DNA of 64,000 nucleotides from Trogon surrucura. Its lineage: Eukaryota; Chordata; Aves; Trogoniformes; Trogonidae. The DNA lies in assembly GCA_020746105.1 (NCBI GenBank), contig CM036621.1:48642264-48706263 (forward strand). Direction: 5' to 3'. Numbering within the stretch: the first letter of the stretch is position 1; the number at the start of each line of letters is the position of its first letter. This document shows positions 40,201-52,200 of the stretch, in pieces. Both the position numbers and the translations under genes were made by a program. A model generated the notes under the pieces. It saw only the letters and a program-made list of their open reading frames with translations, did no database searches and had not been told where the DNA came from.

Positions 40201-43200
40201 AATGAACATGCTAATAAATAGCAACTGGTAGCCAGCTGTTGCAAGTGCAAGTTGCCTTGCTTTTAGCTGTTGGCTGCTTTTTCCTCACTTAGTTTTTGTG
40301 TGGAAACAATCTGGAACACCAAAACCAAGGTAAGGGTATATTTTCAAATGTAATATATTTTCTTTCTCTCCTTATTCTGCATTTTTGGTTTTTTAATTGG
40401 GTACAATATAGACCCATAAGCTAACTGCTGAAACCACAAATGCTTGTTCTAGCATCTGTTGCTTTTAAATATAAGTTGAAGAAAAACTGCTACAAAGGAA
40501 AAAAACAACACAACCAACCACAGAAATCCTCATCCCCTTGGGTGGATGAAGCGGTTGGAAGGGGCGCTAAGTACCCGAGCTTTGATCCGTGTTGATAATG
40601 TTAAACAGCTAAAGAAAAAATATCAGATTGCCAATCAGATTTTACATTCAGTGTTTGTCATATACACTGGTGATGCCTGTTGATGATACTTAAGAGTCAA
40701 ACATTACTGAATAATCCTCAGTTACTTCATTGTAATGGCATCAGACACACATTCTTGTGTGCACAGAGTGGTGTTAGGGTTAAAGCTGTAGAGAGTATTG
40801 CTTAGAAAAGACCAATCTTTACCGTTAGTGTTACATCTGCAAATATTAAATTGCACTGCTTGAAACAGTTGTTCTCATCTACAAAAGCTGTAATTCACAC
40901 AACCAAGAAGCATAAATCTTTTACTTTACAAAAACATGTGCCAGCACCAGAGACTTCTTGCTTCGAGAGGGTGGTGGTGAATTTCACTGATCAAAAACCC
41001 CAACCCCTTACTAATTCAATTGCTGCTTTGCCTCACGTAATTGGCAAAAGCTGATCTTCTATTAACCTATTCTTTGATTCATTCTCTTTCGGGTTTTAAG
41101 TGGGGAGGTAAGCTCTGTGGTGTGGTCCCTTCAACTTTCTCAATGGTCTTTTAGGCAAAGCCAATGAAGTGGACATGAAAAATGAGATTTTGGAGGATAT
41201 GGGGAAAAAAGAAATCTTGCAGAATACTGAGCATGAGGAACACAAAGAGGAGTCTGAGGAGCAGGAAGTACAGACATGTCATGGTGATGAAAATGCAAAG
41301 GCAGAAAAAATGGTTGAAGAACAGGACGTGCTGTCACCAGTCATGTTACTAGGTAGTAGGGTCCCAGAGCAAACTCAAAGCCTTACTGAACATGTATCAG
41401 GGAGTGCTTCTTCACATGATGATAGTGACACAGATGATTTCAGAAAAGAGACCGAATCTGCGAGCGTGGCGGTCCACCAGCCTCTAAGTGCAGAGGCTGG
41501 ACACCATGACTTAAATGCAAGGACAAATCAGCACTCGGAGGTGGACTCTCTGCAAGGTCATCAGGTTTTTGAGACTCTTCAGGAAATGCCTAATGACCTC
41601 GATACAGAGCATGAACTGGAAGAAGCTTCGCCTGAACAGGAAGAACGAGAGGATCTTAAAACTAGCCATGCCCTGAGTGATACTGAAATGGATCAGGAAG
41701 CTGACATTGCAAGTGTGATCTGTGAGCTGGCTTCTAACCAGGCAGGGCTGCCAGAGGTTAGAGTAGAGAGTTTGCTTAGTGAAGAGGTAAATGTGGAGAG
41801 TCATGTTGAGGGACTCCAGCACCCAGAAGAAAGTGCTGAAAACAAGGTAACAGATGTCTTGGGGGAAATGCTTGTTGGGAGCAAACACTGCAGTGATGAA
41901 AAAAATGATGAAATGGGAGGTGATAGAGCTGAAGAAGAAAATGAGGATGGGAACACAGCACAGGGTCAGACGAGAGAAACAGGGTCTGTGGGTTTGGAGG
42001 GGACAGAGTCACGAGTAAGTGGTGTCCCAGGAGATACAAGTGAAAAGGAAGATGGAGGAGATGAGGCACACATCCAGACAGTTTCTCCAGAGGACAGTCC
42101 TTTGGCACCATCAGAGGAGCAAAACATGCAAGATGAAACTGAACTTGAAAACACAGTGGCTGAGAAGGACAGACAGAAGGAAGTATTAGCAGAAGAGCTG
42201 GAGACATGTTCAGATTCTACAGAAACAGATAAGCAAGAGGAGACACCTGAGGAGGCTGTAGGCTGTGTTGCTGAGGTAAAAGGAAGTGTGCTGCAGCAGG
42301 CAGAGCCACACACAGACAACGTGAATGAGGTGACGACTCAGGAAACCAGCTTAGACTCAAGTTTTTTAGATGACGAAGTTAGGGAGTTAGAATTGGAGAC
42401 AGGGGATGAGTCTGGGAAAGAAAAGAGAAGTAGGATGGAAGAAGTAGAAGATTTAAAGCCAAAGGCAGACGAAGTTCAGACAGTTCAGTGTAGTGCAGAA
42501 ACAACAGGTGATACAGCAGGAGAGAAAAATATTCCTTTAGAAGGTGAAATGCAGAATGCACAAGAGGAAGGTGTACCTGAAGAGGAGTCAACTATAAATG
42601 TTAGTGTAACTGCTGAAAACAAAGCTGGTAAAGAAGCTTTGAAAGAAAATGAGCAAGGGTTAGAGCTTGCAGACCACCATGGTGGTAGATTTGCTTCTGA
42701 GGAAGGTGCAAATAATTCCCTGGCACAGAAAGCTGAGAAAGATGAAAGTGTTAGTGAACAAGTTAAATTGGAGGATCAAGCAGGGGAAATGCTGGAAGAT
42801 GATGGTGATGCATTTGAGTTTGATGAAGAGTCAAAACAGATACTAGGAACTGATGAAAAATGTGATGGAGAGGAAGCTGATATGCAAAAAGGAGAGGGTG
42901 ATGAAGCAAATGGTGCTGTCAGAAAAACTGCCCAAACAGACGAAGCCAGAGAAAGAACAGATGAAAGAGAAACCAAAGATGCCTTGACTGAAGATGACAG
43001 CTTGCAGCATAAAGAAGGAGATGAGCCTGAAGAAACAGGGTGCTTGCAAGGGGAAGCAGCATGGAAAACTGATGAGAAGACTGATGTGATGGAAGATGAG
43101 ATCAAAGAATCAAATTTTAGTAAAGTGGAAAAATCACCCGATGACAATGTTTCAAAACAGGATTTAGAAAGTGCCGGCAATAACAGAGATGAAAGCAAAG

Positions 43201-46200
43201 AGGATTTTCAGGGTGGTCGGAGGGGTAAGGGTAGATCGAGAGATGACTGTACAGTATCCTAAGTTCAAAATCTCAAGGCTACACGAGTTATGTGCCATTT
43301 TGATCAGCCCCATGTACAGAAGCCTGCATTTTGCACAATACATCAGACCTTAGGAATACTCACAGGTAGCTCTCATCATAATACAATGTTACGTAAGTGG
43401 TAATGATGGAAGTGCTAAATTACTCCCTGCATACCTAGCCACAAGATACTGGGCGTGGCTTTAGTTTTGCCATGTCTCGGGTTAAAAATTTTTCACCAAA
43501 AGAGCAAGCTTCACAAATCAACTACTCAGACTGTCTTGCAAGTAAAGTACTTTCAGTGGGATAACTGCTGCCTAAGGAATTTCTATAGGAAAGTCTATTT
43601 TTTTTTTCTAGCCTAGATGATAGATGTCTTGAATGTACTTATGCGCATTGGCCGTATGTGAGTTTACACATGGACTTTTGTGTACTTACATGTGTTAGAG
43701 CTACAGTAAATATGTTAAAACTTCATGAAGGAACTCAGTAGATCATCAACACTGATCTGATGTTGAAACTTTTTTCTGAATTATTAAAGCCTAGGAACCA
43801 ATTGGGTTTTCTTGTTATTTTGGGGTTTGTTTTGTTTTGTTTTTTGCTACGGAAAAAAAAGATACTCTCATTCCACTTTGTGGAATTTTCAAATACGATT
43901 ATATTCCAAAATGTATTTAGATCACTGTGAGTCTACTGAGACACTTTGGAAGAGCAATACACAATTTGAAGAAAGAGCAATATACAGGTCTTAGTTTGCT
44001 GAAAGGAATAAATATATACGTTTACTTCATATAGGCACTTTGCACCACAGTAGGCCTTTTACACCGTGTCTCACATGAGTTTTTTTATTTTTCCTGAAGA
44101 AGGTGTCAATACACACTGTAACGTGTGCTTGATATCAAACACTGTCTAGCTATGAATATATAAAATATCTATTTTTCCATGAAGATTTTTGTTTAAGATT
44201 GCATTTCCTTACTGCATTATATTTTTTTGCAAACTAGATTTTGCAAGAATGTTTTTTTATCTCTGGAAAAAGTCTTACGTCTTCCTTTCTGAAAGAAGAT
44301 AACTTTGCATGTCTTAATTCTTGTTGGATATCAGACCAAAGACAAAAGCCTCCATGCCTTTTTGAAAAGCTGGATTGCTTTGAATTGCTGACATAAATTA
44401 GACACTTCGACTCCACTGGTATGCTTTTCTTGCATCTTTGCTAGTGCTTGGGAGGAAGAGCCTGTTTTGCATACTTAAAAATTCATTTAAAGTTGTTTTA
44501 AGCAATGAACGTCCCAAGGGAATGCAAATTGAGGAGGTGGAGGGGGAGTGCTGTGGAAGGCTGTATTTGTGTTGATGTTACAAAGTTGATGGAATATGAA
44601 CAGACTGCAAAATTTCAAGATGTATATTAAAATGTACTGAGCTGTATATAATTGAAATAAACATATTTTATACTTTAAACTGCCTGACTAGAGAACTGTT
44701 TATAAACCTGTATAAATATTTCTTTAACTCCATATAATTTCAAAACCATTTTTCTGCAGCTTTGTTAAATTTATTGTGTTGTGCTACATAGCTAGAAGAG
44801 CTATCTCACTAGGAGTGGGCAGACTTGGTGTTTGAGGCACCTTTAACTGAAAACCTGTATGGCTTCTCTTCGACCTGCAACAGTTGCAGTATGGTTTCTG
44901 TAAGTATTAGCAGTTGTTCTTCATAAGGATTTGCACTACATAATCTAAAATTTTCTAGATTTTAAAAGCATCTCTTGTCACTATGTAGAGATTTTTTTAA
45001 GATTTATCTCAAACATGCAACAGTGATGTATGGTCTAACATTGAAAGTTGGATCTCATCATCCAAAAGGATAGATCTGGAGGAGTATATCCAACCTGCTA
45101 TTGGTGCCACACTGGATTCTTGCAGGCTGTTCTGAACAGCTGCTTGGGGCTGCTGGTGTGACTTCAGGGGATGCCTTCCCACCCTCCAAGTACAGTTCAC
45201 CCTTTTCATTTGCATCAGGCTTAATTATGTGCTGGGCCACCCATGTAAATCATTCAGGTTAAAACCAGCTGCTTCCCACCTCGTTCTCCCCTCCAAGCAG
45301 GAAGAGACGTCAAAGATCTGTGGCTGTTAGGTCAGCTGTGCCACTGAAGCAGCGCCCTAGCTTGCAGTACCTCGGATCAGCTGCAATACCAAGGTAATGA
45401 GAACAGTAGTTTGATTTGCAAACTGGCCTTTACAACAGCAGAAGACACTGGTACCCACCACCCCCCCTCTGTGTCATGCTCTTTCCCAGGTCTTCCCAGG
45501 GCCCAGCTCCTGGCATCAGCCCTCTGTTAAGCTTCTTTGCGTATGAATTGGGGCAGTAAGTAGCCTGGAAATCATGTTACCAATGTTAAATTTAAGTGAG
45601 GTGAATGTCACACTAATTATTTGTCATCGTTTCTTTGTGTGAGAAATAAGGATAATGACTCTTATAGATAAGAATTTTAATTAGCTGCTTGTTGTCCTAA
45701 TTCAGTAGATTGCTCTTTTCTGCTCACTTGTTCTCAAGGTCCTTAGATCCTTGATTTGTTGGAAAAACGTCTCCTATGTGCAAAATTAAGGTGAATCTGC
45801 AGAGGTATCTATGAAACCTAAAGTAAGTTTTCTGTGTTAGTCTGGGATTCTAAGATAAGCGAAACCTAAGAGAGCCTGATTTATACATGCAAAAAACTCT
45901 TCTACGTGAATGGTCATGTCCACGTGGGGTTCACAGATATCCATAATGAAGGAAGAGAGAAGTGACCGTGAGATCAGATTTGAAGGTTCATCACAAAATG
46001 CTAAGATCCATTTTGCAGGGAAAGGGTTTGGGAGAAGCTGTTGTGCTTCCTCACTTGGAAACTGGAGGAGGTGTCCTTTCCTCAGGCAGATGTGTAATTC
46101 ACCCTACAGCAGTGGTGGTCTTAATGAAAGTTACTAGGCTCTGTGTATGACTAAGTTATTTTCAGGAGCAAGGTGAATTATTTGGCCCCTTTGAAGTCAT

Positions 46201-49200
46201 TAAGTTTCAGCTAATTTTTGTAGTGGCCTAGAGGGTTTTTTCTGAATCAGTTCTCCTTCTCTTCACAGTACTTAGAACCCATTTCTTGATCTCTGCTGAC
46301 CTTTGACACCCGACGCTATCTCCAAGTGATCTCTGACCGTTCTTTTAGTGTATGCTCTTTGCTTTCTTCATTGACCTTTATTTTTCTTACCCATCTTGCA
46401 TCTTACTTGCGTCTTACTTGCATCTTTTACAGAGTTTCTGTCTTAAGCTTCTTTTCCTTCCCATATAAGTACATGAAATTGTTTTATTATTTTGAATGGG
46501 TTTATACTTGTAAATCTTTGTAACTCTTGATAGTTGACAAAAATGTGGTTTGCTTTTATTTTGTTTTTTGTATCAGTGCTCAGGTGTTGATGTTGGGTGT
46601 GTTACCAATGGCTACAAAAACCCAAACACAGATAGGACTTGAGGAGGTTCAAAAAGAATGCACAGAACTGCAAAACTGGGATATTACTGTAAGATCTGTA
46701 TTTGGGTATTGCATCAGAAGCCAAGTTAAAGGTTTTATTCTGTGCTCTAGAATGACTGCTGGTAAATGGGAACTTGTATACCCGTGAGGGGAATGGCATA
46801 CCCCTTTATTATTAGCTAACGGACTGTAAGTGTCGGCTATATAGAGGGACTTGCATTTGAAAACCTCAGTTTTCCCCAGGATTTGATTCCATACAGACTC
46901 TTTATTCCCTTTTCTGCGTGTGTTAACAAGAAAAAAGGGGAAACCACAAGACTTCGGCTGGTTTGGGGTTTAACAACAAATGAGGATTGGTATTTTTAAA
47001 GCTTTTTCAAAAATACTGAAGTCTACCAACAGAATTTACCTGGTAAAGGCCCACCAGCCTTTTATCTGTAATTTGTCAATTGCTTTCCTTGACTTTACAA
47101 AAAGACCTTTTTCTTGAGTGACCTTTGGATTTTAACCATTCAATTAACAGGCCAGACCTTAGATGTGGAATTGAGCTTTGAACACCCTGGTTTCTGCACA
47201 GGTGGCAAGGGAGGCAAGCTAAATAAACCTGCAGTAAACACGCATGTCAAACTTGTGGAGTAAGACCTGTCTGAGGTCAACATATCCTCTTCAAATAAGT
47301 ATATTTGAATGCTGCGTTCCAGTGTACTTCTGTTTTGGTGTACCCGAACAAACTAAGGTTAATTAATGAGGTAAAGTAATTTTGGCGATAAGAAGACTTG
47401 TGAGTACCTGCTAAAATGCTTTCACATTTTGCACCCCTTAATAGGGAAAGAAAAAAAGAGAAACCACGAACAAATGATCTGGTTACTTACTTTCTAGTTC
47501 TTTTTTCCAGTTGTCTGTAGTGTGCACTTTATTAATGAATGCCACACCTATCCATGTGCTGACCTGTAGCACGTCCAAGTTCAAGTGTAGCACAACAGTT
47601 GGTCCACATTGTCCATCGCCTGCTTGATGTTTGACTGGGAGAATTGAATATAAAGGATTAAAGAGACAAGAATGTTTTACCAGACTGCTGCATTTGAAGC
47701 AAAGATAATTCAATGAACAAATATTTTTTCTCATTTTAATACTGGAGATAATACAAAATGTCATTGCCATGTTGTTGAAGATTTTTAAGTGCTGAGAATG
47801 TGCTTAGCTAACATTACAGGTGTCCACTATGTTTTCATTTTGTTGAACTGTAAAGATTTGTGAGATTTTGTGTTGCAGTTGTGTTTGACCCTAGAGTTCT
47901 TGCATGCTAACCTAACGTAGAAGATTAGCCTCTTTGCATGCAGCTGGGTGCTGCTACTGCCGTGACAAGCATGTTCTGTGAGAATGACATAACCTCCCCT
48001 GGCTGCAGCCCCTTCCCAGCCCTGTCTGTGGCCTCATTTCCTGTGGTACGTGCATAACTACCTTCATCATTCATTTCACTAACCGTAACGGTTCGGTCGC
48101 GCGTCAGACACACTCTGAAACGTGCAGGCTCAATCAAATTGGCACTGAACTTTACGTTTTCTCTTTCAGACAGGCTGAAAAAACTCATTGATGAACGGGA
48201 ATCCTTACTAGACCAGGTAATCGCAGGAAACTTGAAATGCTGTGTGTTCACTAAATCATAGAATGTGTTGGGCTGAAGGGGACTGTTAAAGGCCACCTAG
48301 TCCAACTGCCCTGCAGTGAGCAGGGACAGCTTTAACTAGATCAGGTTGCTCAGAGCCCCATCAAGCCTGACCCTGAATGCCTCAAGGGATAGAGCCTCCC
48401 TCCCCCACCTCTCTGGGCAACCTGTGCCAGTGTTTCACCACCCTCATAGAAAAGAACTTCTTCCTGCTACCTAGTCTAAACCTACCCTGCTCAAGTTTAA
48501 AACCATTGCCCCTTGTCCTGTCACTGCACACCCTTGTAAACAGTCCCTCCCCAGCTTTCCTGTAGCCCCCTTCAGGTACTGGCAGGCTGCTGTAAGGTCA
48601 CCCCTGAGCCTTCTCTTCTCCAGGCTGAACAGCCCCAACTCTCTCAGCCTGTCCTCATAGAAGTGCTCCAGCCCTTTGATTGTTTTTGTGGCCCTCCTGT
48701 GGACCCACTCCAACAAGTCCATGTCCTTCTTGTGTTGAAGGTTCTGAATGTGTGATAAAAACAGGATAGATAAAGAAAATCAAAATAGCCCTAAAATAAG
48801 GTGAACTCAGGATACCTGGGAAGAAAACTATGACCCAGTATCCCCGTTCTGTGGTGCTAACCAGTCACGTTCAGTGTCTTTAGTCACCTGAAACTCTTTC
48901 TGCAGAGTTATTTCTGAAAAAATAATACTTCAGATTGGCCAAGCCTCAAGAGGGAAAAACACGTATGGCCCAGAAATTGTAGAAGCAAATTTTATCTCCG
49001 TGAGTAGGCCTTCCCAACTGCTGGTTCCATGGGTAATGGGCCATTCAGAAAAAATGCTGGAGGAATTACAGTAGATAAAATAAAGTAGGGTAAATAGTAG
49101 TTAATTATTGCTGCTACTGTGGTGTTCCATAGTGGATATAGAGCTTATTAAAAACACTTTAGCTGATCTGTTTCTCTGCAGGACAATCTATGCTTTCATT

Positions 49201-52200
49201 CACAGACTGTATCCTTGACATTGAGACTTTACACACAAGCAATCACAGTTTGGGGGTTTTTAGAATGTTTTATGTGAATGTGCCTACAAAACTTTTATGG
49301 CTTTTCTAAAGAAACAATCGTATTCCACTCGTTCTGTTTGGTCCTGAACTTATGAATAAGCATTGGTACCTAAAATATGATGAGATATTTGCAAAAAAAA
49401 TATATTTTTTTAAGTTTCAAAAAATATATAATTTGTTTTATAATACTTGAGTGAATTTGAGTACCGAGTCACAATTTTTCCTTACTGATTTTAATAACTA
49501 GTTATTTTGTGTCCTTCAGATTAAAAAACTAAAGGGACAACTGGAAGAAAAGCAAAAGAATGGCAAGATGGAAAATACACCATCCGAAGATGAAGTTCTG
49601 GAAAATGGGACAGATATGCACATGATTGACCTCCAAAGTGAGCTGCATTTTCATTTTAAGACAACTTTTGTGTCCTGCATGCGAGCAACAAAATGTATCT
49701 GTACAGTAACCACATGGCTCTAACTAAAAATGAGCCGTCAGTTGTGAGGGAGCTTTCAAACTGGGAGCCATCCATGTACCTCCGCTAGAGGTGAGGGAAC
49801 AATTATCCTTTGGTTGAGCAAGAAATGTCCCTTCTGTGTCCTCAGGACAACTGGGGTGAGTTGCTGGTTAATTCTGCTTGCAGAGCAGTCAGAAAGCGCA
49901 TCAGGGAGACTGGGTATGGCACCTATCTGCTGGGCATTTTTTTGGAAGAGAGCACTTGCTACCCTTCTGCTGCCCCAAGTGGATTCCTGTAGCATGGAAA
50001 TTTTACAACGGATTTGTTAGACACTGTTTAATGCTTGTTCTGACATCTCTGATAAATCTACGATTCTTTTAGGAGATGCCAACAGACAGATCAGTGATCT
50101 CAAATTTAAACTAGCAAAGTCTGAGCAAGAGATAACGGCATTGGAGCAGAATGTAAGTTTCTGGCTTGTTCTGTTTGTTTAGGCATGGTGAGAATGCCAA
50201 GAGAAAGTGTATTTTATTATATGATAAGTGAAATCACGATTACCGAGATTTTGACTTAAAAAAAGAAGCAGGAGCGTTGGAGAATCAGGATTGCTGCACT
50301 TAAGTCATGAAGAATAAAATGCTTTCATTCACATATAGGGAAGAGTGAATATATTATCTTTACCGAAGGAAAAACCTTCAAAGACAAATGTATATTGAGA
50401 GCACTTACTGAACTATTTAGAATACTTTCTTATGCCTAGCTCTCGACAATTTTTACATGGCTCCTGGCATCTGATGTAGTGTGCGTGGATTTTATAAAAG
50501 ACTGTACCAGAGTATGTAAGCAATACTCTTGCTGAGATTAAATTTAGTCAATGGACTGTACTTTTTGTTGCTGGAAGCATATTAAGTATGGATATGTGTA
50601 AAATGTCTGGAGTAATTTACCATGGCCAGTAATTTACCATGACATTTTATTCTACTCAAAATAAGCCTTTATTTTATTAAAGAAAAGTGAGCAACTCTGG
50701 TTATTAACTACTAGTGGAAGCCTTCAAGTAACTTCTTTGCACAGTTTTTAATTCAAAAATTTTGCCTTCACCTTAGGTTATACGACTGGAGGGTCAGGTA
50801 GCGCGATACAAAACTGCTGCTGAAAATGCTGAAAGAGTAGAAGATGAACTGAAAGCAGAGAAACGCAAACTACAGAGAGAGGTAACTCTAAATGCAAATT
50901 GTGATAGGCTTAGCGGGCAGCCTCGCTGCCTGGTACACTTTAGAGGAGCAACTTGGCTGAGCAATGAATAAATGTCTGGGGTTTTTTTTATTGCTTTAGT
51001 TACTCGTTCTAAACTTATAACCACACTTTCAGTGCTCAAACTGGAGTCACAGCTGCAAGCTCCCACTGCCATTTCGCCATTCCTTCCTAAAACTGACCAG
51101 CAATGCCTTGCTGTGCACCAGAGCTGGTTTGCTGGAGCAAACTCAAGTTCTAGTTGTACAACTTGAATCTAGGAGCAGCCTTCAAATGCTTAGGTTTACC
51201 TGAGTGTTCCCAGGGTTCAACATCCATCCAGCTGAAGAACTCCTATTTCTACTTTGCTGTCCTTGTCCTTTTGTTGTGCTTGAAGGTTTGGACATTACAA
51301 ATTCTGGCTTTATAAATACAAATGACTGGAACACGTGATTCAGAAAGCTGGAAATCCTGCTGTCAAGTTAATTTGGGTGCTTCATTATTTAAAAACAGTG
51401 CCACACCTTACCAGGAATGGTAGTTTAAACATTCAGGCTTCAGAATCTAAACTTGAGTGCTAAATAGACATGAATTGTTCTTACTGAGCCCGTTTTTCTT
51501 GCTCTGTCCATCTCTTCATGCCTGCTTGCTGTAGTGTGTCCGTCCTCAGACTCTGTTCATGTTTCCCTCTTGGAAAACATTGGATCTTCAAGCTTCTGTA
51601 ATTCTGACCTTGTCTTACCAAACTCCTTGTGCTCCCCAAGTAGCTGTTGCAGTCAGCTGAAATACATTCGTCAGCTTCTTTTACAGCTGTCTCCTGAGAT
51701 TTTGGGTGGTTTTTTTCAGTGTGGCCCTTACTTTTCTAAATACTCCTTCTGCTCTGCCATCTGTAAATATTGCTCAGTGCATGCAGTACACCTCTCTGCG
51801 CCTAACCCCATCGCATGCTGGGTTTTATATAACACCAAAGCACCAAAGTCACACCAGTGGCTGTAGTTCTGGGAACCAGAAACATAAAAGCCAGGCGGTG
51901 AGGCAGGCATACGTCACCCAGCGGATATCTCTGAGCCATTTGTTCAGCATTCTGTAAATACCTTGGATTCTTGTCACTATGCTTAGAAAATATCTGTGTG
52001 TGGCTTTCAGAGCAGTTACACAACATTTAAACTCTGCTAACAGGCATTTTCAGCTTCTTTATCTTGTAAGGAAATTCCAGCAGTATGGTCAGTTAGTGTT
52101 GGTAACTACAAACCTTGCTTTATATTTGGCAAAGGGAAAATGCTGCAAAAGTTAACGTGTTCTGTTCTTTTTCTCTGCTTCCTTCAGCTTCGTTCAGCAT

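Larger units (their letters stand above)
31408..41154. other. LRRFIP1: LRRFIP1 introns between the coiled-coil exons
   Basis: The introns run 31408-32180, 32307-33581, 33654-35828, 36000-36892, 36986-37482, 37576-38768, 38862-39337 and 39480-41154. Apart from A- and CAAA-rich low complexity at about 32047-32100, I see no transposon, RNA gene or further exon. Confidence 0.6.
48217..52187. other. LRRFIP1: LRRFIP1 introns of the 3' coiled-coil region
   Basis: The introns run 48217-49519 (with an old CR1), 49638-50072, 50153-50776 and 50882-52187. Apart from the CR1 I see nothing recognisable. Confidence 0.7.

Noticed and set aside
41511..43198. Several minus-strand frames over the acidic LRRFIP1 exon
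   Set aside because: Mirror images of a purine-rich coding strand; the + frame has the homology.
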